Source: Fidelibacterota bacterium
Lineage (GTDB): Bacteria > Fidelibacterota > UBA2242
Assembly: GCA_011046365.1 (NCBI GenBank)
Contig: DSAS01000060.1
Coordinates: 1 to 45,373 of the forward strand
Direction of reading: 5' to 3'
Length of the DNA: 45,373 nucleotides
Part shown: positions 18,584 to 26,690 of the stretch, in pieces
Layout of the letters: the number at the start of each line of letters is the position of its first letter
Numbering within the stretch: position 1 is the stretch's first letter
Notes under the pieces: model-generated
What the model was told of the DNA's origin: nothing
Database searches by the model: none
Seen by the model: the letters and a program-made list of their open reading frames with translations, nothing else
Program-made: the position numbers and the translations under genes

Positions 18584-19039
18584 TTAAAAAATGTTCTTTT
18601 TGTTCTGAAAATAATGCTGTTTCAGCAACGCATTCAATCCCATTAAAAAAGGTCCCGCTCCACTGCCCATGAACCGCGCCACGACAACATCTTTCAGAAC
18701 CGACTGTTCAAAGGTCTCCACTGAAAACGGAAATTCCTCAATACAGACCTCCACAACGGGAATTTTTAAAATTCCCAGCAATTCCCGCAAACCAGCCGCC
18801 GACCGCGCCAACGCCCCCGGACAGATCAGGATGCCAGACACCTCGTTGCGGTTGCGGCTGATCGCCTTCAGAATCCGGGCTTCATCGTAGAACTGATAAA
18901 TTTTTAATTCAACGCCGGCAACTTGGGCTTCGCGCCGCAGAGTTTTGTTTAGCTTGTCCAGCGTCAGCCGTGTCCCGGTTGCAACCGAAACCTTGCCCAG
19001 CAGTGGCAGATTAGGACCGTGAATGACCAGAATCTTCAT
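18584..19039 (-). CDS. Divergent type II 3-dehydroquinate dehydratase-fold protein, probably not a canonical DHQase
   Basis: KILVIHGPNLPLLG, ICPGALARSAAGLREL, IPVVEVCIEE align with AroQ framework INGPNLNLLG / NPGAxTHTSxALRDA / PxIEVHISN. ORF-track start 19054 adds MYFCI; ATG 19039 preferred. Confidence 0.75.
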   Translation of the reverse strand: MKILVIHGPNLPLLGKVSVATGTRLTLDKLNKTLRREAQVAGVELKIYQFYDEARILKAISRNRNEVSGILICPGALARSAAGLRELLGILKIPVVEVCIEEFPFSVETFEQSVLKDVVVARFMGSGAGPFLMGLNALLKQHYFQNKKNIF

Positions 19040-19043
19040 AATG

Positions 19044-19075
19044 CAAAAATACAAGGGATTATCGTTAGATACAAC
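19044..19075 (-). promoter_or_regulatory. Bacteroidetes-type promoter candidate upstream of AroQ-like gene
   Basis: On the minus strand GTTG-N20-TATTTTTG then 4 nt then ATG 19039. Confidence 0.5.
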
Positions 19076-19175
19076 AGCCCTTTTTAGAAATATTGCAGAA
19101 TTACCCGGGTTTTCAGATAGTGATGGAATCCATCCCCGGTTCGATATCCGGATTAAATTTCCATACTCCGACAGA

Positions 19176-20051
19176 CTACTGTTTCAGGCGCCTATCGTCG
19201 CTGAAAAAGGACCACTCCCAGACCACGGTAAAAGGCTTTAACCAGCCCTGCTGCTGCAGTGCCCAGAAGGGGGCTTCCGGGAGAATCAAGTGCTGGTTGT
19301 TGACAGAGAAAATCACTCTGCTACCATCCTCGCGATACTTCATCCGGGTCGTCGCCCGGCAATCAAAGCGCCAGCGCTGACCTGCCGGGCTGGCTTTTGC
19401 TTCCAGCTTGACCGGATTCAATGCCAGAGCTACCCGCCGATCGTCCGCTGTGCTCTGCCAGCTGACGGTTCGCGCCGGCAGGCTGACAAAGGATACGTCC
19501 CGACTCTGTCGCCCGAGCAGAACAATCCAGTTTTTAAATACTCCGCTCACCTTGGGCGATTTCAATGCAAAATCCGACCGCCAGCTGCGCTGAGTCCCGC
19601 CCCCAATGCCCAGCCGCAAAGACTGTCTGGCATATTCGGGAAATCCCAGTACCTGCCCGGATATGGAAATAATAAGGTTCGTCTGGTACACCGTCAGCTT
19701 GTCGGTAAAGGACAGTGCACCAGGTCCCTCTTTGGCAACTTTGCGCTCCAGCCGGTCAAACCGATGTTGGATTTCCTGAACAGGCAGCTTCGCAAACATT
19801 AACAGCAGAATTAATGCAAAAATGCCGAAAATTATCCGCATGATCGTGAGATGCCGGCTTGCCAGTTTAAACGGTAAAAACACAGGCACCAGAATCAGTG
19901 CAAATACAATCAGAAACAGACCGCCGATAAGCACCGCCCAGAAAAAAAACAGCAGCAGAAAAAATGAAACTGTTCCCAACAGAATAGTCAGCAAAAGCTG
20001 ACCCAGCCTATAAACAAATGCGCGCTCGTTTTTATTCGTCCCCAAACCCAA
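19176..20051 (-). CDS. Uncharacterised membrane protein
   Basis: Intact 291-codon ORF with TTG start preceded by AGGAA; two to three N-terminal hydrophobic segments then a soluble domain; no family recognised. Confidence 0.7.
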   Translation of the reverse strand: MGLGTNKNERAFVYRLGQLLLTILLGTVSFFLLLFFFWAVLIGGLFLIVFALILVPVFLPFKLASRHLTIMRIIFGIFALILLLMFAKLPVQEIQHRFDRLERKVAKEGPGALSFTDKLTVYQTNLIISISGQVLGFPEYARQSLRLGIGGGTQRSWRSDFALKSPKVSGVFKNWIVLLGRQSRDVSFVSLPARTVSWQSTADDRRVALALNPVKLEAKASPAGQRWRFDCRATTRMKYREDGSRVIFSVNNQHLILPEAPFWALQQQGWLKPFTVVWEWSFFSDDRRLKQ

Positions 20052-20121
20052 TGATTCCTATTCAACAGAATAAATATAAGCTTTTCGCCACAGCGTCAAA
20101 ACAGTTTTATCAGGTAAAATA

Positions 20122-21201
20122 TCAAACGTTAAATCGAATTTCCATCACATCACCATCCTGTACAACATATTCCTTACCCTCGAGTCGGAGTAGCCCCTTT
20201 TGGCGACAAGCGGACAGGGAGCCCTGTTCCAACAGCTCTTTACAGGAAACCACATCCGCCCGGATGAAGCCTCTCTCCAGATCGGAGTGAATGACACCGG
20301 CTGCCTGTTGGGCAGTCATGCCCCGGCGGATTGTCCAGGCGCGACACTCGTCCGCTCCAACAGTAAAAAAGGAAATCAAGCCCAGCAAATCGTAGGATTT
20401 CCGCACCAGCCGGTTCAGCGCCGGGTCGCCAATGCCGAGCTCGTCCAAAAACTGCTGTCGGTCCGCTTCGTGCAATTCGGCAATTTCCCGCTCAATTTTT
20501 AAACACATCGGCATGATCTGGTCTCTTGATACTGGTAAACTGCCCCGGTCAGATAACCACCTTTCCGGATTCATCAGGTCAGCTTCAGAAATATTGAAGA
20601 TCGCCAGCCGCGGCTTAACGGATAAAAACTGATAGCCTTTGAGCAGCATCTGTTCCTCCGGGCTGAGCAGAATATCCTGCATCGCCCGCCCCTCCTCCAA
20701 TGATAACCGGCATTTCTGTAACAGTAAAAGCTCTCGCTGGTCCGTTGCTTCAGGTTTCTTTTGAAGCTGCTTTGCAAGGCGCTCCAGACGCTTTTCGATT
20801 ATCAGCAGGTCTGATAAGACAAATTCTGATAAGGCAAACTCCAGGTCTCTGAATGGATTCATCAAACCGAAAGGGTGCGGTACCAGATCATCTTCAAAAG
20901 CCCGCACCACCAGTACGATCTCTTCCACAATCTTTAAATCGGTAAAAAACTGTGACGAGAGCCCGCTCTCATTTAGCGGATCGAGACCGGTGATTTTGAT
21001 GTATTCAACCTGCGCCGGCACCTTTTTCTGCGGCTGAAACAGCGCCGTTAAACGGTCTAACCGGTCATCACCGATCTTAATAATGCCCCGTTCGGTTGAT
21101 TGTTTCGACTTAATGCCGTTACTTTCGGCACGCTGGCTCAACAGGGTTTGAAACAGTGTCGTTTTCCCCGCAAAGGGCAGACCGACAATTCCGACTTGCA
21201 T
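20122..21201 (-). CDS. YchF/OLA1-like P-loop protein with C-terminal DUF933 (TGS-like) domain, divergent
   Basis: P-loop GLPFAGKTTLF; C-terminus AAGVIHSDLERGFIRADVVS...LRLEGKEYVVQDGDVMEIRFNV closely matches YchF; AAGGAAAG SD-like upstream. Confidence 0.85.
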   Translation of the reverse strand: MQVGIVGLPFAGKTTLFQTLLSQRAESNGIKSKQSTERGIIKIGDDRLDRLTALFQPQKKVPAQVEYIKITGLDPLNESGLSSQFFTDLKIVEEIVLVVRAFEDDLVPHPFGLMNPFRDLEFALSEFVLSDLLIIEKRLERLAKQLQKKPEATDQRELLLLQKCRLSLEEGRAMQDILLSPEEQMLLKGYQFLSVKPRLAIFNISEADLMNPERWLSDRGSLPVSRDQIMPMCLKIEREIAELHEADRQQFLDELGIGDPALNRLVRKSYDLLGLISFFTVGADECRAWTIRRGMTAQQAAGVIHSDLERGFIRADVVSCKELLEQGSLSACRQKGLLRLEGKEYVVQDGDVMEIRFNV

Positions 21202-21300
21202 GCTAACTTTCCTTTGTCATGGTTCAAAAAGTGGCGGAATTTACCCCGGATAATTTTAGTCTCAAACAAGAAAACCTGTTATCTTTAACGGGTAAAGGTG

Positions 21301-21308
21301 TAAATTTG
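21301..21308 (+). promoter_or_regulatory. Bacteroidetes-type -7 box candidate 4 nt upstream of ATG 21313
   Basis: TAAATTTG matches TAnnTTTG; no TTTG at the -33 position. Confidence 0.45.
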
Positions 21309-21312
21309 TATC

Positions 21313-22182
21313 ATGAAAAACCTATGGCATGAATACAAATCGATGCTCAAACCGCTACCTATCGAGGGTCTGCCGGATTTATTCGTTTTCCGTCCGCTGG
21401 CATTTTTACTGGTAAAAATTCTAGCCCGCTTCCCGGTTTCACCCAATCAGGTTTCCGTAACGGCTATCCTGACCGGCATCGGCAGCGGTATCTGTTTAGC
21501 GCAGGGCAGCCGGGAGGGTTTTCTGGCGGGTGGATTACTTTACGGCGCAACCGCCGTCATTGATTGCAGCGACGGCATGCTCGCCCGATACAAACGAAAC
21601 GGTTCATTAACCGGTCGCATTGTTGACGGCATCATAGACTATACCAACGGTATCGCCATCTTTACCGGACTGGGAATCGGGATGTCGAAAATGACCACGC
21701 TTCCCGGAGAACAGTTGTGGGCGATCATCCTTCTGGCTGCCTTGTCCATGATTCTTCACAGCATTCTCCTGGATCACTACCGCAGCCAGTTTTATGTACA
21801 CGCCCTGAACGTCCATCGTCCTATCGCTGAAGAGATCGCCCAATTTTCCGCCGAACTGGATCGGCTTAAAAAGGAACATATTCAGCCCGTCAACCGGCTG
21901 TTGATCCGGATATATCTGCTGTATTGCCGTTTGCAGAGCGGCGTTAAACTGTCCTCCGCCCGGTATGACGCCGAAAGGTATTATCGGGTCAACAGGATCA
22001 CCCTGAAGCTGTGGCAGCTGATCGAGCTGTCTGCCCATATCTGTGTCCTGATTGTCGCAGCGCTACTCTACCGCCCGGAAATATTTCTCGTCTACACCAT
22101 CGTCATCGCCAATCTCTGGGTACTGATTATGCTGCCCATTCAGGCAATTGCCAATCGAAAATCGCTTGCATCAAACCATTGA
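21313..22182 (+). CDS. CDP-alcohol phosphatidyltransferase family protein
   Basis: Catalytic motif DGMLARYKRNGSLTGRIVDGIID fits DG(x)2AR(x)8G(x)3D(x)3D; multiple hydrophobic segments. Confidence 0.9.
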   Translation: MKNLWHEYKSMLKPLPIEGLPDLFVFRPLAFLLVKILARFPVSPNQVSVTAILTGIGSGICLAQGSREGFLAGGLLYGATAVIDCSDGMLARYKRNGSLTGRIVDGIIDYTNGIAIFTGLGIGMSKMTTLPGEQLWAIILLAALSMILHSILLDHYRSQFYVHALNVHRPIAEEIAQFSAELDRLKKEHIQPVNRLLIRIYLLYCRLQSGVKLSSARYDAERYYRVNRITLKLWQLIELSAHICVLIVAALLYRPEIFLVYTIVIANLWVLIMLPIQAIANRKSLASNH

Positions 22183-22190
22183 ACCGGCAC

Positions 22191-23165
22191 ATGAAAATAC
22201 TGGTAACCGGGGCAACCGGTTTTATCGGCAGACATCTGGTTCCGCAGCTGCTGGAGGAACATTACGATGTCCGGTGTCTCGCGCGACAGACCAGCCTGAA
22301 ACCCGATAGCTTCAAAGATCATGTCGGGTGGGTGCTTGCCGATCTCAACGACCCGGCATCTCTGGCTGCCGTCTGTGATGAAATAGACCTGGTTATCCAC
22401 CTTGCCGGTCTGACAAAAGCCACTAACGCTGCCGAATTTTTCAAAACCAACGTCACCGGAACTGAAAATCTCCTGCATGTCCTCACACCAGACAAAAAAA
22501 TCATCCTAATCAGCTCGCAGGCGGCAATCGGTCCCAGTGCCACCCTGCAGCCGCTGCCAGAAACCGCCCTGCCCAATCCCATTTCGGCATATGGTCGCAG
22601 CAAGCTGCTGGCAGAAAACCACCTCATCAGAGCCGGTCAGACGATCAATTACACCATCATCCGACCGCCGATTGTTTACGGACCGGAGGACCGGGAGTCG
22701 CTGGCAATTTTCCGCCTGGCAAAATATCGCCTGAATCCGATCATCGGCTTCCGGAAAGCATACGTTAATCTGGTCTATGTGGCGGACCTCATTGAATTTA
22801 TTCTGCTCTGTCTCAAAAACCGTCGTTCCGATGGTGAAATATTCCACATTAACGATGGAAATGATAGCGGATATACCCAGAATGAACTGGTTAAAAAAGC
22901 CGCCGAAAAACTGGAAACCCACCCGGTGCCGCTTTACATTCCAAAATTCCTGCTGAAAACCGTCGCCGAATTCAATACTTTTATTTCGAGGCTGCGCGGC
23001 AACAGCTCCATGCTGAACCGGGATAAATATACTGAGCTCACCGCCCGCGGCTGGCTGCTTTCCTCTCAAAAAGCAAGGACAATCCTGAATTACCAACCCC
23101 GTTACGACATTGACCGGGGATTTGAATTGACCGTCAACTGGTACAGGCAAAAGGGATGGCTGTAA
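22191..23165 (+). CDS. NAD-dependent epimerase/dehydratase family protein
   Basis: MKILVTGATGFIGRHLVPQLL; SAYGRSKLLAE (YxxxK); IIRPPIVYGPEDRE. ORF-track start 22011 overlaps the previous gene; ATG 22191 preferred. Confidence 0.9.
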   Translation: MKILVTGATGFIGRHLVPQLLEEHYDVRCLARQTSLKPDSFKDHVGWVLADLNDPASLAAVCDEIDLVIHLAGLTKATNAAEFFKTNVTGTENLLHVLTPDKKIILISSQAAIGPSATLQPLPETALPNPISAYGRSKLLAENHLIRAGQTINYTIIRPPIVYGPEDRESLAIFRLAKYRLNPIIGFRKAYVNLVYVADLIEFILLCLKNRRSDGEIFHINDGNDSGYTQNELVKKAAEKLETHPVPLYIPKFLLKTVAEFNTFISRLRGNSSMLNRDKYTELTARGWLLSSQKARTILNYQPRYDIDRGFELTVNWYRQKGWL

Positions 23166-24073
23166 AATTTGACCAATGGCTGATTGATCGTCTGCGCAAA
23201 GGCGCCTTCGCGGTGGATTATCTGCTGTTCTGCTTTACGGTCTTGATGACGATGGTTTCGCTTATGTTTTTTCAACAGCTGGATTTCTCTATTCTGTTCA
23301 CACTGGGTGACCTGGCTGTCATCGCAATTTTGCTCTACCTCGTTTTTCAAGAGTCCGGTAGGGAGAATTCCACGTTTCACCAGCTTCACATTTGGCTGCC
23401 CATTATCTCCTTCACACTCTTTTATGTTCAGGCAACCTCCTATGATCACCTCGTCTTTTCAACCACTTTCGACGATGCTCTGATGAAATGGGAATCCACT
23501 CTTTTCGGCGATCTGAACCGGTTCGCCGGTATTCCCGGCAAGTATCTGCTTTTGGACGAGCTGTTCCATTTTTTTTACTTTTCCTATTACATTATTCTAT
23601 TCGTGCCGGGTCTGATCATGACGGCGCGAAAATCGGTAAAATTGCACGAAATGATCTTTTCACTGACGCTGATGATGTTTGTTCACTATCTCGTCTTCAT
23701 TCTGTTCCCCGGTGACGGACCGGTTGCCCGCCGCCAGGACATTTTCCGGCACGGAGCGGTCTTTATCCCGCTGATGAACTGGATCTATACCATTGGCGGA
23801 GAACAGGGTGGTGGTGCGTTCCCCAGTACCCATGTGACAGTCACGGTCATGGTCTTGCTCTATTGCCGCACCGAATTTCCCAGGAGCCGCTGGGTGTTCG
23901 GCATACTGGCGATTGGCATTTGTGTCGCCACCGTCTATTGCAGCTATCACTACATTGTGGATGTGCTCGCTGGTTTGGTCACCGGTACGGCTTTTTATTT
24001 TATCGGAAAGAAAGTTTACTCTAGCTGGATTGATCAGAGGAATCGGAGCGGCGAATCGCTATCTCGCCAATGA
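23156..24073 (+). CDS. PAP2-superfamily membrane phosphatase/transferase
   Basis: AFPSTHVTVTVMV and YCSYHYIVDVLAGLVTG correspond to PAP2 C2/C3 motifs in a multi-TM protein. Confidence 0.8.
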   Translation: MAVKFDQWLIDRLRKGAFAVDYLLFCFTVLMTMVSLMFFQQLDFSILFTLGDLAVIAILLYLVFQESGRENSTFHQLHIWLPIISFTLFYVQATSYDHLVFSTTFDDALMKWESTLFGDLNRFAGIPGKYLLLDELFHFFYFSYYIILFVPGLIMTARKSVKLHEMIFSLTLMMFVHYLVFILFPGDGPVARRQDIFRHGAVFIPLMNWIYTIGGEQGGGAFPSTHVTVTVMVLLYCRTEFPRSRWVFGILAIGICVATVYCSYHYIVDVLAGLVTGTAFYFIGKKVYSSWIDQRNRSGESLSRQ

Positions 24074-25274
24074 TCCGGCTGTTGGCTTTGGTGACAACCA
24101 GTTCGGCATTTTTTAACCGTATCTTTTCACCAACCTTGGGAATACGCTGCGTCCGGTGTAAAAAGAATCCACCGATGGTTTCATACTCTCCTTCAGGAAT
24201 TATAAATCCGAAGCGATCGTTGATATCATCCACCGGCATGCGACCGCTTACCACGATCGTCCCGTCCGGGCGCAGGCGGAAGAGATTCTCGACCTCATCG
24301 TATTCGTCTTCAATATCACCAACGACCTCTTCCAGGATATCTTCAATGGTCACCACCCCTTCGGCGCCGCCAAATTCATCCACAACAACTGCCATGCTCT
24401 GGTGATCATTTTGCAAGTCCTCCAGCAACTTGGCAATTCCCATTGTTACGGGAACATAATAAGCCGGGCGGATCAAGGATTTAATACTCTTGGACGGATT
24501 CTCCCCCAAAATATCAAAACTGTTCAGGACTCCAACGATCTTATCCACCCGGTCACGGTACACCGGAATGCGACGGTGCTTGGTCTGAACAAAGTACTCC
24601 GCCGCTTCCTGGATCGTAGCCTTATCGCTCATTACGGCGACATCAATCAGGGGGATCATGATCTCCCGGACACTGGTTTCCGTAAAATGCAGTAGCCGGT
24701 TGATCATTTTGCGCTCGCTGGGCTTGACATCACCCGTGTCATGCCGCATCTTCATCATCAATTTCAGCTCTTCTTTACTGATGAAAAGACCGTCATTCAC
24801 CCGCTTCTCACCGAAGATAAGCGCTATCAGTGATGCGGTTTGGGAGAACAGCCAAACAACAGGGAAAAAGAGCAGCATGAAAAAGCGTAGGATATAGATA
24901 ATTCGCAGCACAATATCGTTGCTTTTTTGCTGAAAAATACTTTTCGGGACGATCTCGGCAAACACCAAATTAATAGATGTCATCACAAAAATTGCTACCG
25001 GCACACCCATCGCCCCCAACCAGAGATAAAGTTGTGAAGAGACAACCGTCGTACTGATGACAACGCACAAATTGGTTCCAAAGAGGGTCGTTCCGAGGAT
25101 TCTTTCGGGATTTTTTAACATTTCGGAAACCAATTTTGATGCGCTGTGACCCGATTTGGCAGCATGTTTCAGTTGCATCCGGTCTACTGATACCAGTGCT
25201 ATTTCCGTGCCGGAGAAGAAAGCCTCGCCCAAGATACACAGAAAAATGATAATAATCGCTAAAATTCCAGTCAT
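24021..25274 (-). CDS. CNNM/CorC (hemolysin C) family transporter: DUF21, CBS pair, CorC_HlyC domain
   Basis: EAFFSGTEIALVSVDRMQLKHA, VREIMIPLIDVAVM, RRIPVYRDRVDKIVGVLNSFDIL, AVVVDEFGGAEGVVTIEDILEEVVGDIEDEYD. Confidence 0.92.
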   Translation of the reverse strand: MTGILAIIIIFLCILGEAFFSGTEIALVSVDRMQLKHAAKSGHSASKLVSEMLKNPERILGTTLFGTNLCVVISTTVVSSQLYLWLGAMGVPVAIFVMTSINLVFAEIVPKSIFQQKSNDIVLRIIYILRFFMLLFFPVVWLFSQTASLIALIFGEKRVNDGLFISKEELKLMMKMRHDTGDVKPSERKMINRLLHFTETSVREIMIPLIDVAVMSDKATIQEAAEYFVQTKHRRIPVYRDRVDKIVGVLNSFDILGENPSKSIKSLIRPAYYVPVTMGIAKLLEDLQNDHQSMAVVVDEFGGAEGVVTIEDILEEVVGDIEDEYDEVENLFRLRPDGTIVVSGRMPVDDINDRFGFIIPEGEYETIGGFFLHRTQRIPKVGEKIRLKNAELVVTKANSRIIGEIAIRRSDSSDQSS

Positions 25275-26527
25275 TATTGCCTCTTCACCAGTAATGAATC
25301 AATGCGGTTATTTTCAATTTTCTCCACTGTAAATATCAAATTTTCGTGTTTGATGCTGGATTTTACCCGGGGCAGTTCACCAAACAGGGCAAACACAAAT
25401 CCACCGATTGTATCCACATCTTCGGAAACCAACTCGACTTTCAGAAGCTCATTAAATTCATCAAGGGACATATTTGCATTAATTCGAAACAGCGATTCTT
25501 CGAGTTGCTCATGCTGTTCGCTGTCATCTTCAAATTCATCGGTTATATCACCGAAAATAGCCTCCAGCAGGTCCTCCATGCTGACCAGTCCCTGAACACC
25601 ACCATATTCATCCAGAATGATCGCCACCGATATTTTCCGGCGCTGAAAGGTCTGAAACAGTTCGTCCGCCCGCTTGGTGATGGGTACAAAATAGGGCTGC
25701 CGCAGAATCTTGGTCAGAGACTTTTCGTCCTTGGTGTTTTTATCAATACTCAGCTCAATCAGATCATTGGCAAACAGAATCCCGATAATATTATCCTTGT
25801 TATCACGATATATCGGCACCTTGGAATAGTGATTCTTTTTAATCTCGCGGATCATTTCATCCAGCGGCATATCCGCCGGCAGGCAGAACATATTAATCCG
25901 GGGCGTCATCACATCGTCCATCCGGGCGTCACCAAAATCAAAGACATTATAGATATATTCCCGCTCCAGCGAATCAATGATGCCCTCTTTTTCGCCCTCT
26001 TCGACAATCGTTTTGATCACGTCTTCGGTGAGGATACTGCCGGTTCGGGTGGACCCGCCGATAAACAGGTCTACAATACGGTCGGACAGCGTCCGAATCA
26101 GCCAGCGGATCGGCGCAACCATTCTGGAAAAAAAGTAGAGTGGGATCGCCACAAACAGAGCGAAGCCCTCATTCTTCTTAATTGCTATTGTTTTCGGCGT
26201 TATCTCACCCAGCAGGAGCAGTACCGGCAGGACAATCACGATATTGATCCACGGTAGTTCCTCGCCGAAAAGCGCGATGATCAGAGCCGCCGAGATGGAA
26301 GATATTGAGGTATTAACAAATTCATTGCCCAGCAAAATGGTGATAATCAGGCGGCGAGGGCGCTCCAGCAGAATTTTGATATTGCGCCCCTTCTTTTCGT
26401 GGGTCAGTCCTAATTTTTCGATTTGGACTTTGGTTAAGGAAAAAAGCGCCGTCTCGGAACCCGAGAAGAAACCCGACAGAAACAGGAGCACGACGAGCAG
26501 TGCCATTTCAATATAAAATAGCAACAT
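25274..26527 (-). CDS. CNNM/CorC family transporter, tandem paralog
   Basis: SGFFSGSETALFSLTKVQIEKL, MDDVMTPRINMFCL, SKVPIYRDNKDNIIGILFANDLI, AIILDEYGGVQGLVSMEDLLEAIFGDITDEFE. Confidence 0.92.
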   Translation of the reverse strand: MLLFYIEMALLVVLLFLSGFFSGSETALFSLTKVQIEKLGLTHEKKGRNIKILLERPRRLIITILLGNEFVNTSISSISAALIIALFGEELPWINIVIVLPVLLLLGEITPKTIAIKKNEGFALFVAIPLYFFSRMVAPIRWLIRTLSDRIVDLFIGGSTRTGSILTEDVIKTIVEEGEKEGIIDSLEREYIYNVFDFGDARMDDVMTPRINMFCLPADMPLDEMIREIKKNHYSKVPIYRDNKDNIIGILFANDLIELSIDKNTKDEKSLTKILRQPYFVPITKRADELFQTFQRRKISVAIILDEYGGVQGLVSMEDLLEAIFGDITDEFEDDSEQHEQLEESLFRINANMSLDEFNELLKVELVSEDVDTIGGFVFALFGELPRVKSSIKHENLIFTVEKIENNRIDSLLVKRQ

Positions 26528-26690
26528 ATCAGAAAAATGGTCTCCAACTATCTTCCATCACGTGTAATATAATTCCAATACCGGATATTCCAAAATTCTA
26601 TCCGCACTAAATCATCAAACCCCTTGCATTTACCCTGTCTAATCCGGAAATTGCTCTGGTCCATTTGAAAGGAAAATCCAGAAAATCGGC

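Noticed and set aside
19093-19380. 95-aa plus-strand ORF in the gap between AroQ-like and membrane protein genes
   Set aside because: Mostly antisense to the membrane protein gene, no RBS or domain; the gap itself is more likely a minus-strand promoter region.
22506-23150. 214-aa minus-strand ORF
   Set aside because: Antisense to the NAD epimerase coding region; no recognisable domain.
25346-26257. 303-aa plus-strand ORF antisense to the CNNM/CorC gene
   Set aside because: Lies entirely inside a well-supported minus-strand gene, no family motif, low-complexity sequence typical of a shadow ORF.
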